A DNA stretch of 64,000 nt, from assembly GCF_030145145.1 (NCBI RefSeq), contig NZ_JAQYWD010000029.1:20140-84139 (forward strand), read 5' to 3'. Made by a program: the position numbers and the translations under genes. Of the stretch, positions 8,904 to 17,274 are shown piece after piece. The stretch comes from Desulfobacula sp. (GTDB lineage Bacteria; Desulfobacterota; Desulfobacteria; Desulfobacterales; Desulfobacteraceae). The stretch's first letter is position 1; every line of letters begins with the position of its first letter. A model generated the notes under the pieces. The model saw only the letters and a program-made list of their open reading frames with translations. It was not told where the DNA came from and searched no databases.

Positions 8904-10805
8904 TCAGGCCCTGTTGCCATATCCGATTTTTCCTAAAGAGTCTTCAATTTCATCCAGGGTCGTGTAATCATCTATGGTCGCAGGGACCTTATAATCTTTT
9001 TTGTCTGCAATGGCCCGCATGGTGCCCCGAAGAATTTTGCCGGATCGTGTTTTGGGCAGCCGTTTGACAATGGTTGCCGTTTTAAACGCAGCAACCGGAC
9101 CAATTTTGTTCCTGACCAGGGCAATGACTTCGTTGACCACCTCATCATACGCCCGTTCCACACCGGCATTTAAGACCATCATCCCCAAAGGGATCTGGCC
9201 TTTGAGTTTGTCTTCAACACCCATGACCGCACACTCTGCCACATCGGGGTGCCCGGCAATGACTTCTTCCATGGCACCGGTGGACAGCCTGTGGCCGGCA
9301 ACATTGATAATGTCGTCTGTTCTGGCCATGACATAGATATATCCATCTTGATCAATAAATCCTGCGTCAGCCGTTTCATAATATCCTGGGAACGTGCTCA
9401 GGTAGGAATCGATGTATCGTTGATCATTCTGCCACAGGGTGGGCAATGTACCCGGCGGCAGGGGTAGTTTGGCGACAATGGCACCGATATCTCCTGCACC
9501 GATGGGGTTTCCGTCAGGGTCCAATACCGCCATGTTCCATCCCGGAGCGGCTTTTGTGGGAGATCCCGGTTTGACATCAAATTGGTGAAGCCCGACGCAA
9601 TTGGCTGCAATGGCCCAACCGGTCTCTGTTTGCCACCAGTGATCAATCACCGGTACCTTGAGGGCATTTTCCGCCCATGACAAGGTATCCGGGTCCAGCC
9701 GCTCTCCTGCCAGGAACAGGTAATTGAAACACGACAAGTCAAAGTTTTTTATCAACAGGGCGCTTGGATCTTCCCGTTTGATGGCCCGGAAGGCTGTGGG
9801 CGCCGTAAAAAGGGTTTTGACCTTATGCTGGGAGATCACTCTCCAGAAGACGGCAGCATCCGGTGTTCCCACGGGTTTTCCTTCAAAAAGGATGGTCGTA
9901 CATCCCTTAAAGAGGGGGCCGTAGACAATATACGAATGACCGACGACCCATCCGATATCAGAGGCGGCCCAGTAGACATCCCCCGTATTAACGCCATAAA
10001 TAGCACTCATGGTCCATTTTAACGCCACCATATGGCCGCCATTATCCCTTACCACCCCTTTGGGTTGTCCGGTGGTACCGGAAGTGTAAAGGATGTAGAG
10101 CGGGTCTGTGGCTTTTACAGGGACACACGCCTGGGCCACGGCCACAGCCATTTCCGCCTTCCAGTCAAAATCCCTGCCAACGGTCATTTTCGCAGTGGCC
10201 TGGGGTCTCTGGAAAATGATACACGCTTCGGGTTTGGTATCGGACAAATCAATTGCCTCATCTAAAAGCGGTTTGTATTCAATGACCTTTTTTACCTCAA
10301 TACCGCAGGATGTCGACACAATGACTTTGGGTTTGGCATCATTGATCCGGGTGGCCAGCTCATTGGCAGCAAATCCGCCAAACACCACCGAATGGACAGC
10401 ACCGATCCTGGCGCAGGCCAGCATGGCAAAAACGGCTTCCGGGATCATGGGCATATAAATAATCACCCGGTCCCCCTTGCCTACCCCTTTAGCGGTTAAT
10501 ACGCCGGCAAAGGTTGCCACCTGGTCCTTAAGTTCGGCATAGGTGTATTTTATAATGGTATCGGTTACCGGGCTGTCATAGATAATGGCATCCTGATCCC
10601 CCCTGCCGTTATCCACATGAAGATCAACGGCATTGTAACAGGTGTTGGTTTCTCCACCGGTAAACCATCGATAGAACGGCTTGTTTGAATCATCCAGAAC
10701 TTTATCCCAGCGTTTATACCAATGACAGTCTTCCGCAACCGATCCCCAGAATTTATCCGGGTCATTTATAGATTGTGCATACGCTTCGGCATACAAATTG
10801 ACCAT
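8904..10805 (-). CDS. prpE: Propionyl-CoA synthetase-type acyl-CoA ligase
   Basis: ATP- and CoA-dependent activation of short-chain acids through an acyl-adenylate in the cytoplasm. The 633-residue product carries the AMP-binding signature YTSGTTGQPKG (about residue 240), the WWQTETG segment (about 392) and the C-terminal PKTRSGKILR loop whose lysine forms the adenylate and can be acetylated. YRWFTGGETNTCYNAVD near the N-terminus and overall architecture resemble PrpE/ACSS3 more than Acs, so propionate is the best guess, with acetate as an alternative. ATG at 10805 follows CAGGAGG. It begins 31 bases after the acs stop and is almost certainly co-transcribed with it. Confidence 0.87.
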   Translation of the reverse strand: MVNLYAEAYAQSINDPDKFWGSVAEDCHWYKRWDKVLDDSNKPFYRWFTGGETNTCYNAVDLHVDNGRGDQDAIIYDSPVTDTIIKYTYAELKDQVATFAGVLTAKGVGKGDRVIIYMPMIPEAVFAMLACARIGAVHSVVFGGFAANELATRINDAKPKVIVSTSCGIEVKKVIEYKPLLDEAIDLSDTKPEACIIFQRPQATAKMTVGRDFDWKAEMAVAVAQACVPVKATDPLYILYTSGTTGQPKGVVRDNGGHMVALKWTMSAIYGVNTGDVYWAASDIGWVVGHSYIVYGPLFKGCTTILFEGKPVGTPDAAVFWRVISQHKVKTLFTAPTAFRAIKREDPSALLIKNFDLSCFNYLFLAGERLDPDTLSWAENALKVPVIDHWWQTETGWAIAANCVGLHQFDVKPGSPTKAAPGWNMAVLDPDGNPIGAGDIGAIVAKLPLPPGTLPTLWQNDQRYIDSYLSTFPGYYETADAGFIDQDGYIYVMARTDDIINVAGHRLSTGAMEEVIAGHPDVAECAVMGVEDKLKGQIPLGMMVLNAGVERAYDEVVNEVIALVRNKIGPVAAFKTATIVKRLPKTRSGKILRGTMRAIADKKDYKVPATIDDYTTLDEIEDSLGKIGYGNRA

Positions 10806-10836
10806 ACAATAACCTCCTGAACTTACATCGGATACA

Positions 10837-12867
10837 TTATTTTTGAACCATAATCCTGATTTCTTCTACAACTTCAGGATTTGCCAGTGTCATGACATTG
10901 CCCACATCCCCCCTGTTGGAGATGGCGCCCAGAACCCGTCTCATGATTTTTCCGGACCGGGTCTTGGGCATATCCGGTACCAGCCATACTTTTCTGGGTT
11001 TGGCAATCTTGCCGATCTGGTCACAAATGGCATTGGAAATTTTCTGGGCCAGTTCCTCAGAGGGCACAACACCGGTTTTCAGGGCAACATACAGATCCGG
11101 TTCCTTGCCTTTGATGTCGTGGGCAACCGGAACAACGGCAGCTTCGGCCACCTCTTCGACGACCAGGGCGGCAGATTCGATTTCCTTGGTGCCCAGGCGG
11201 TGACCCGACACATTGATAACGTCATCAATCCTGCCCAGGACCCTGTAATAGCCGTCTTCGGACATGGTGGCCGCATCACCGGTCAGGTAGGGCCAGTCTC
11301 TCCAGTCTTTACTGTCGGGTTTCGTATTATATTTTCCAAAATAGGTTTCAACAAATCTGTCCCTGTCTCCCCAGATGGTCTGGAACATTCCCGGCCAGGG
11401 GTTCTGGATACAGATATTTCCGGCAACACCGGCCTGTGACACTTCATGGCCATCCTCATCAAAGATAATCGGGTGGATACCGGGAACTCCGGGGCCTGCG
11501 CTTCCGGGTTTCATGGGCTTGATGCCCGGGACGGTACTGCAAAGGAATCCACCGGTCTCTGTCTGCCAGTAGGTATCCACAATAATGGCTTCTCCTTTGC
11601 CCACAGCAGATTCATACCATTTCCAGACTTCCGGCTCGATGGGTTCACCAACGGTTGTCATGTGTTTGAAATGGTAAGTGTATTTGGCGGGTTCATCCGG
11701 TCCCAGTTTTCTTAAGGCCCTTATGGCTGTTGGGGCGGTATGAAAAATATTGACGTCCAGTTCCTGGGCAATTCTCCAGGAGCGACCGGCATCCGGATAG
11801 GTTGGGACGCCTTCATAAATAACGGTAGACGCACACAGGGCCAGGGGGCCATAAACAATAAACGAGTGGCCGGTAATCCATCCAATATCTGCCATGCACC
11901 AGTAAACGTCTTCAGGATGGATGTCCTGGATATATTTTGACATGGCGGTAACATAGGCAAGGTAACCGCCCGTTCCGTGCTGGCACCCTTTGGGTTTACC
12001 CGTGGTGCCACTGGTGTACATTAAAAACAGAGGGTCTTCAGACAACATCTGCTCGGGTTCAATCCTGGCGCCATAATAATCTTTCAATTTCTCATTGACA
12101 AAGACGTCTCTTCCTTCGACCATGGGTGTGTCTGAGGAATATTTGCCCGGGTATCTCTGCCACACGAGCACTGTATCGACGGTCTGTCCCTGCTCTGCTG
12201 CAATTTTAACGGCTTCGTCGGCATTGACTTTATGATTCAGCAGCTTGCCTGCCCTGTAATACGCATCCGAGACGATCAACACCCTGGATTGGGAATCGAC
12301 GATTCTGTCGGCACTGGCACTGGGTGAGAATCCACCAAAAACAACGGAATGAATCACACCCAGTCTTGCACAGGCAAGCATGGTGATGGGAAGCTCTGCC
12401 GACATGGGCATATGGATGGTTACCCTGTCCCCTCTTTTAAGTTTTGCATGATCCCGTAACAACGCAGCAAATTCATTTACCCTGACATACAGTTCCTGGT
12501 AGGTGATATGCTCGATCTTTTCTTGTTCAAGCTCCGGGACAAAATGGATGGCTGTTTTGTTTTTACTGTCCTTTAGATGACGGTCTATGCAATTATAACT
12601 GGCATTGATCTTTCCACCTCTAAACCATTTGTAACAGGGTGCATCGCTGGCATCCAGAACTTCATCCCAATACTTGTACCATGTCAGCAGTTCAGCATAT
12701 TCTGTGTAGTAATCCGGAAAGTTATCCAGGCTGAATCGATCAAAAACCGCTGGATCTGTAAGGTTGGCCTGAGCAATGAATTTTGTGGATGGATAATAAT
12801 ATTCTTCTTCTTTCCAATGGACTGCTATCTGGGCCTCTGTAGTTTCAACGACATCTTTTTTGCTCAT
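10837..12867 (-). CDS. acs: Acetate-CoA ligase (AMP-forming)
   Basis: Converts acetate, ATP and CoA to acetyl-CoA, AMP and pyrophosphate, the entry step for acetate oxidation or assimilation. The 676-residue length is close to the roughly 650 of the family. Visible landmarks are MYTSGTTGKPKG (about 273), DTYWQTETGG (about 418), the acetyl-pocket segment around WITGHSFIVYGPL, and PKTRSGKIMRR near the end, where the catalytic lysine is the known regulatory acetylation site. ATG at 12867 has AAAGGAG at proper spacing. It is the first gene of the acs-prpE-symporter block and follows a 580-base AT-rich non-coding region likely to hold its control elements. Confidence 0.95.
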   Translation of the reverse strand: MSKKDVVETTEAQIAVHWKEEEYYYPSTKFIAQANLTDPAVFDRFSLDNFPDYYTEYAELLTWYKYWDEVLDASDAPCYKWFRGGKINASYNCIDRHLKDSKNKTAIHFVPELEQEKIEHITYQELYVRVNEFAALLRDHAKLKRGDRVTIHMPMSAELPITMLACARLGVIHSVVFGGFSPSASADRIVDSQSRVLIVSDAYYRAGKLLNHKVNADEAVKIAAEQGQTVDTVLVWQRYPGKYSSDTPMVEGRDVFVNEKLKDYYGARIEPEQMLSEDPLFLMYTSGTTGKPKGCQHGTGGYLAYVTAMSKYIQDIHPEDVYWCMADIGWITGHSFIVYGPLALCASTVIYEGVPTYPDAGRSWRIAQELDVNIFHTAPTAIRALRKLGPDEPAKYTYHFKHMTTVGEPIEPEVWKWYESAVGKGEAIIVDTYWQTETGGFLCSTVPGIKPMKPGSAGPGVPGIHPIIFDEDGHEVSQAGVAGNICIQNPWPGMFQTIWGDRDRFVETYFGKYNTKPDSKDWRDWPYLTGDAATMSEDGYYRVLGRIDDVINVSGHRLGTKEIESAALVVEEVAEAAVVPVAHDIKGKEPDLYVALKTGVVPSEELAQKISNAICDQIGKIAKPRKVWLVPDMPKTRSGKIMRRVLGAISNRGDVGNVMTLANPEVVEEIRIMVQK

Positions 12868-13449
12868 TGATTATCTCCTTTGGGTTTATACGGGTTAAAT
12901 TGCTATTTTAATAAAGGCTTAAGGAAACAATAAAGACGGCACCACCTCCCTTTTTTTTTAGAATAAAAATGGTATGAAAAAGGTTTAAAAATATTTTTAA
13001 ATTTAACAATTAAGTTATAGCTAAAAGCAGTTTTTTTTAACGCTTCAGATTGAGTCCAGGCAACGTACCAAAGGAGATGGGGAAAATCGTAATTATTTAG
13101 TGAATCCGAATCATGTCGTACTTAAGCATTATTAAGAACTAAAGAGTAAGTCAACAAAAAAGTTGCTTTTTGTCGCTGAAAAAAAATAAAATTTTATAAT
13201 AGATGAAATGGTTTGGGAAAACTTTTAAGCTAACTTGCTAAAATTTTAGGGATAAATGTCTTTAAACTATGTTAAATATATTTAAACAAGACAGATTTTA
13301 ATAAAAAATTTACTTTTTTTATTAAAATAAAATGAAAATTTGATGTTTTTTTAAGTAAAAATTAAATTATTTTATGAATCGTATGATTACTTCATTATTT
13401 CGTGCAATGTTGATAATCAGTTTTTATAAAATAAATGTCACAGGGGCCA
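12868..13449. other. AT-rich non-coding region upstream of acs
   Basis: No credible coding frame on either strand. The stretch is strikingly AT-rich with many A and T tracts, as expected for curved promoter DNA. On the minus strand GGGAGGTGGT (12950-12941) resembles a ribosome site 74 bases upstream of the acs start; a very similar sequence lies at 8850-8841 upstream of the symporter. I did not find a convincing sigma-54 promoter. Confidence 0.6.
13127..13154 (-). promoter_or_regulatory. Candidate sigma-70 promoter for acs
   Basis: Minus strand: TTGACT (13154-13149), 16 bases, then ATAATG (13132-13127). It would start the acs transcript about 250 bases upstream of the ATG. In DNA this AT-rich chance matches are common, so this is only a candidate. 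Confidence 0.3.
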
Positions 13450-14256
13450 TTATAATTTTTTGTGTGTGAGAATCCCCTGAATAAATTGTGTCATGATCGT
13501 TAACACGTGTTCGGGGTGTTCAATGTGGGGTGAGTGCCTGCAATTTGCAATCAGGCGCGTTTCAGCAAAGGGGGCATGGTCTTTGATGGATTGAATTTGT
13601 CTGATGGTACCATACTGATCGTCCGTTCCCTGGATGGCGAGTATGGGAACATGGATTCTACTTAAATATTTTTTAATGTTCCAGTGGATAAAATTGGGGT
13701 GCAGCCAGATATCATTCCATCCCCGGAAAGCATTTTCGGTATTTTTGCCATGGTATTTTTCAAGGCCTTGCCTCAATTGATGCTGTTCATAATTTATTTT
13801 TGCTTGAAGGATGCAATCCACGGTGATCTGTTCGCAGAATACGTGGGCGGATTGAGTGATCAATCCCTTTAATCCTTTTGCATCAGGGCTGCCGGCAAAG
13901 ATAATGGCAATGGAGCCGCCATCGGAATGACCGATCAGAATATAGTCTTTAATGTGTGCTTGGTTTATAATGGCCGGTAATATATGCCGGGCTTGTTTGT
14001 GCATGAAATTGATTTTCCATGGCAGGGGGCTGGGATCGGAATTGCCATATCCGAACCGTGAATAAACCAGGGCAGGGCAGCCCGTAGCCTGGGATACCCT
14101 TGCAGGGAAATCTTTCCACATCCGTATACATCCAAGGCCCTCATGCAAAAAAATCAAGGTTGGCAGATTTTTTTCAATAGTTCCGTGCCATTGTATTTCA
14201 ATCTTTCTGGAACCCAGGGTTAAAAAGGTCGTCCTGTTTTTTTGGGAAGGGGTCAA
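13450..14256 (-). CDS. Alpha/beta hydrolase
   Basis: A 268-residue soluble hydrolase. The nucleophile elbow GHSDGG places the catalytic serine at residue 111, the oxyanion strand is FLHEGLGC near 37-44, an acid follows in the segment AIQGTDDQYG near 215, and the catalytic histidine is likely in HSPHIEHPE near 245-253. Substrate unknown; the fold covers esterases, haloperoxidase-like and C-C hydrolases. The start is a TTG at 14256 with AGAGGA eight bases upstream; the nearby ATG opens a frame that stops after three codons. It is the last gene of the plsB-murU/amgK-dapB-dnaJ-like operon, 14 bases after the previous stop. Confidence 0.8.
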   Translation of the reverse strand: MTPSQKNRTTFLTLGSRKIEIQWHGTIEKNLPTLIFLHEGLGCIRMWKDFPARVSQATGCPALVYSRFGYGNSDPSPLPWKINFMHKQARHILPAIINQAHIKDYILIGHSDGGSIAIIFAGSPDAKGLKGLITQSAHVFCEQITVDCILQAKINYEQHQLRQGLEKYHGKNTENAFRGWNDIWLHPNFIHWNIKKYLSRIHVPILAIQGTDDQYGTIRQIQSIKDHAPFAETRLIANCRHSPHIEHPEHVLTIMTQFIQGILTHKKL

Positions 14257-14270
14257 GGCAGCATTCCTCT

Positions 14271-14765
14271 CTATTTTCCCATTAATGTGTCATAGGCTTT
14301 TTGAATTTCAATGAATTTTTTGTTGGCAAGATCAGAAAATTCTTCACCCAGATGGGAAAGTTTATCCGGATGGTATTTTTTTATGGCTTCCTTATAGGCG
14401 GCCTGAATGTCTTTTTTGGAGGCATTGGGGTGAATACCCAGAATGTCGTAAGGGGTTTTTGGCACCTTTTGAGACGCTTGTCGTTTCCCATCGCTTTCGC
14501 GGTTCGTGCGGTTTGTCCGGCGGCTTTTTTTGTTGGATGCAAAATCGGTGGTTTTCCAATCAGAGGTCTGCTTGAAGGGGGACTGTTTTTTAAAAAAGAA
14601 ATTGGGCAGTCTTCCATACCGGATCAGATAGACGAGGGTGCCCAGAACCACGCCATCATCCAACCAGCCGATATAGGGCAGTAATAGATCCGGAAGGATG
14701 TCCACGGGGCTGATCAAATACGCCACGCCGAAGATGATTAATCCTATTTTGAGGTAAAGATTCAA
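14271..14765 (-). CDS. YkvA (DUF1232)-J-domain membrane protein
   Basis: The N-terminal 60 residues match the DUF1232/YkvA pattern (SPVDILPDLLLPYIGWLDD) and include one or two membrane segments. A basic, polar linker (about 60-105) leads to a C-terminal J-domain (about 107-164) with YHPDK carrying the HPD tripeptide that stimulates Hsp70 ATPase. The product is therefore probably a membrane-tethered DnaK co-chaperone with an unknown client. The start is TTG at 14765, with AGGAAA upstream, four bases after the dapB stop, so translation is probably coupled. A J-domain joined to DUF1232 recurs in proteobacteria. Confidence 0.85.
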   Translation of the reverse strand: MNLYLKIGLIIFGVAYLISPVDILPDLLLPYIGWLDDGVVLGTLVYLIRYGRLPNFFFKKQSPFKQTSDWKTTDFASNKKSRRTNRTNRESDGKRQASQKVPKTPYDILGIHPNASKKDIQAAYKEAIKKYHPDKLSHLGEEFSDLANKKFIEIQKAYDTLMGK

Positions 14766-14769
14766 CCGG

Positions 14770-15603
14770 TTATTTCCTGTTTAATACATCAATCATCGTA
14801 TACAGTTTCCGGGGGGTATCCGGTTCAGTCAGTTTTTCCTTGAGAAACAGAACCGCATCAAAGGTACCATTGACATAAATCTCCCTGCCGTTGATATTGT
14901 GTTTGAATTCAAACAGGGCGGAACCATCTGTTGCCGTTAAGGTATAGGTATGCCACCCGTGACCGGCCAGGTGTTCTTTGGGAATATGCCACTCCTTTTC
15001 CTGTACATCCGGGTCCCTGACCATTTGAATGTCCTTTGTGTCAAAGTCGACTCCCAGGGTGTTAAAATATCCCACCATTGCCTTGGCAGTCCCTGACGTG
15101 TCAGCTTTCCCCTTTTGATGGCTTTCCGCCACCGCCAGGGTGTACCCTTTAAACAGACCGGGAAATGTGCTGGCTGCATATGCCATCATGGCCTGGAAGC
15201 CCACAATTTGTTTGGCCATGTTCGGTGCAATAACCGCCGGAGTTGAAGCCTTTTTTACCACCTGTTCCAATTGTTCCCTGTCCCCTCCTGTGGTGCCCAT
15301 GACAAAAGGGATCTGGTTCTGGGTATAAAAAAGTGCATTCGAGTTCACGGCACTGGGATGGGTATAATCAATGGTGATAAAAGAGGGAAATCGGGTTTTT
15401 ATCTGCTGGATTTTTTTATCCCTGATATCGGGCTTGACAAGTTCAAAAACAAGGGACTCAATGACAGTGGTGGTATCTTCAATTTCCTGGCCGGTAAGGG
15501 AAAAGGGGATGACATTAAACCTGCTGTCGGTGATGGCAGACTGGGCCATGGTCCTGGCAACATTTCCCGGCAGGCCATTGATCATGATCGGTGTTTTTTC
15601 CAT
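14770..15603 (-). CDS. dapB: 4-hydroxy-tetrahydrodipicolinate reductase, plant type
   Basis: NAD(P)H-dependent reductase of the diaminopimelate/lysine pathway, needed for peptidoglycan cross-links. The 277-residue sequence belongs to the plant-type subgroup rather than the E. coli type: the dinucleotide site reads GLPGNVART near residue 10, MGTTGGDREQL (about 102) marks the substrate loop, APNMAKQIVGF (about 125) follows, and the catalytic region contains ESHQKGKADTSGTAK (about 160), with the GTAK serving the substrate-binding role of the family. ATG at 15603 has AAAGGAG. It lies 14 bases after the MurU-AmgK fusion gene. Confidence 0.88.
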   Translation of the reverse strand: MEKTPIMINGLPGNVARTMAQSAITDSRFNVIPFSLTGQEIEDTTTVIESLVFELVKPDIRDKKIQQIKTRFPSFITIDYTHPSAVNSNALFYTQNQIPFVMGTTGGDREQLEQVVKKASTPAVIAPNMAKQIVGFQAMMAYAASTFPGLFKGYTLAVAESHQKGKADTSGTAKAMVGYFNTLGVDFDTKDIQMVRDPDVQEKEWHIPKEHLAGHGWHTYTLTATDGSALFEFKHNINGREIYVNGTFDAVLFLKEKLTEPDTPRKLYTMIDVLNRK

Positions 15604-15617
15604 TTATAACGACTCCT

Positions 15618-17270
15618 TTAAAGGGTTTGAACCAGGGTTGAAAGTTTGGGGAGTTTATCGGTATTCAACCCTGTGATGATTTTTTTTAAAGAGGTTACCG
15701 CATCAGGGATATATGCTTCAAACTGCGGTTTCATTTTTACCTGGCTCAAAAAACTGAAAGCCCCCAGAAATTGTAAGTTTCTGGTCAAACAGCAATAATG
15801 ATACCCCTCTGAAAAATGGTGACTTTCCCCCGGGGTCAACCGTAATTTTTCCATGGTATAGTGTAACAGATCTGTTTGCATTTGATCGTTCAACTTAACA
15901 TACGGGTCCATCAATAAAGATGCAAGATCATATTGCAGCGGTCCCTGCCTGGCAGATTGAAAATCAATAAAAAACGGGTGATTATTGTGGATCATAATAT
16001 TTCTGGACTGCATATCCCGGTGCATCAGCCCCATAAATCCATGTTTCAGGGCATGGTCTGAGACATGATAAAATTCAGTTAAAAATTCATGAAAGCAAAT
16101 GTCTAATTTTAAATACCCCTGAATGAACGCCTCCATGAAATACCGGCATTCCTTTTCGATGATCACTTGTCTGGAATATGTTTCGGTCTGACAGGTCCAT
16201 TCCGGTTTAAACCCTTGAAGACCCTTGATGGAAAACTCTAGGGCAAGGTCAATCACGCGTTTGTACATCGTTAACGTGGCAGGGGCACTCGGTTGCTGTT
16301 TGACCCAGGTTTCCAGGTGGATATCACCCAGGTCATCAAGAATGACCATGCCGGAAAGCGCATCATAACCGAGAATGCGGGGTACGGGGATGTCCTTTGA
16401 AAAAAGATGATTGCCAATGTGAAGAAAAGCGTTCAATTGGCGGAGTCTGTCACTGTCCGGCATGCAGATGCCATGGTCACCGATAATGTTTGACTGCTTG
16501 TGATAGGTTGCCCGGTACCATCGCCGGTCTGATCCGTCACCGGCAAGGGGATGAATGTCTATATTTTTAATGTCGTCCTGTTTGATCCCGAATTGGGATG
16601 CCGCCAATTGGAGAAGGGAGGTCATTGAATAGGATGCAGGTGTCCCGATATCCGACCAGAAAAGATTTTTTTCTACAAATGCGGTCACCTGGCGTTGATG
16701 GCTGAGACCCTGATATACCGCGATGCTTGAAAATGATTTTTGAGGGGGAAAATAATCAAAAATCCGGGGCGACAACACCTGAATACCGGTAAAGGCAAGC
16801 CCGTCTGTTTTTGAATGAAAATTGCGGACATACCCCTGATCATCAATACTGACTTTATTGAAGTCCTTATGGTCATGAAGGACAAGGGTTGCAAGACTTT
16901 TTGACTGGGTATGAAACGCATAGACCCGGTTCAGATCAAGATTTGAAATGATATCGGAATTGATTACAAAAAAAGGCGCATCGTTTAAAAAAGGCCTGGC
17001 ATTGGCAATGGCGCCGCCCGTGTCAAGGAGAACCGGTTCATGGAGTATCCGGATCGGTACAGGCGCGTTGAGTTCAGTGACAAAGCGGTCTATCTGGTCA
17101 TGTAAATGATGGGTGTTGATCAGGATCTGGTCACAGCCATTGTCCACCAGTTGGTTGATGACATGTTCCAGTATGGGTTTGGACATCACCGTAAACAAGG
17201 GCTTTGGGATTTTCTGGGTGTAGGGTAAGAGCCGGGTGCCGAACCCTGCCGAAAGAATAAGTGCTTTCAT
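15618..17270 (-). CDS. MurU-AmgK-like fusion: sugar-1-phosphate nucleotidyltransferase plus amino-sugar kinase
   Basis: N-terminal half (about 1-235) is a nucleotidyltransferase with LSAGFGTRLLPYTQ and PKPL, as in MurU and mannose-1-phosphate guanylyltransferases. C-terminal half (about 240-540) is an aminoglycoside-phosphotransferase-like kinase with MHRDMQSRNIMI (catalytic loop) and FIDFQSARQGP (metal-binding Asp), as in AmgK. In Pseudomonas the separate AmgK and MurU convert MurNAc to UDP-MurNAc through MurNAc-1-phosphate, bypassing MurA and fosfomycin. Here both steps would be in one polypeptide. I start at the ATG at 17270 (MKALILSAG), four bases after the plsB stop; the frame is open to a TTG at 17285. 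GlcNAc or another hexose remains possible as substrate. Confidence 0.8.
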   Translation of the reverse strand: MKALILSAGFGTRLLPYTQKIPKPLFTVMSKPILEHVINQLVDNGCDQILINTHHLHDQIDRFVTELNAPVPIRILHEPVLLDTGGAIANARPFLNDAPFFVINSDIISNLDLNRVYAFHTQSKSLATLVLHDHKDFNKVSIDDQGYVRNFHSKTDGLAFTGIQVLSPRIFDYFPPQKSFSSIAVYQGLSHQRQVTAFVEKNLFWSDIGTPASYSMTSLLQLAASQFGIKQDDIKNIDIHPLAGDGSDRRWYRATYHKQSNIIGDHGICMPDSDRLRQLNAFLHIGNHLFSKDIPVPRILGYDALSGMVILDDLGDIHLETWVKQQPSAPATLTMYKRVIDLALEFSIKGLQGFKPEWTCQTETYSRQVIIEKECRYFMEAFIQGYLKLDICFHEFLTEFYHVSDHALKHGFMGLMHRDMQSRNIMIHNNHPFFIDFQSARQGPLQYDLASLLMDPYVKLNDQMQTDLLHYTMEKLRLTPGESHHFSEGYHYCCLTRNLQFLGAFSFLSQVKMKPQFEAYIPDAVTSLKKIITGLNTDKLPKLSTLVQTL

Positions 17271-17274
17271 GGGA

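Noticed and set aside
10843..11439. 198-codon open frame opposite acs
   Set aside because: It is the complement of conserved acs coding sequence with no ribosome site or recognisable motif.
8904..12867. acs and prpE as a recent tandem duplication
   Set aside because: The two ligases differ throughout and belong to separate subfamilies, so the tandem arrangement is functional grouping rather than recent copying.
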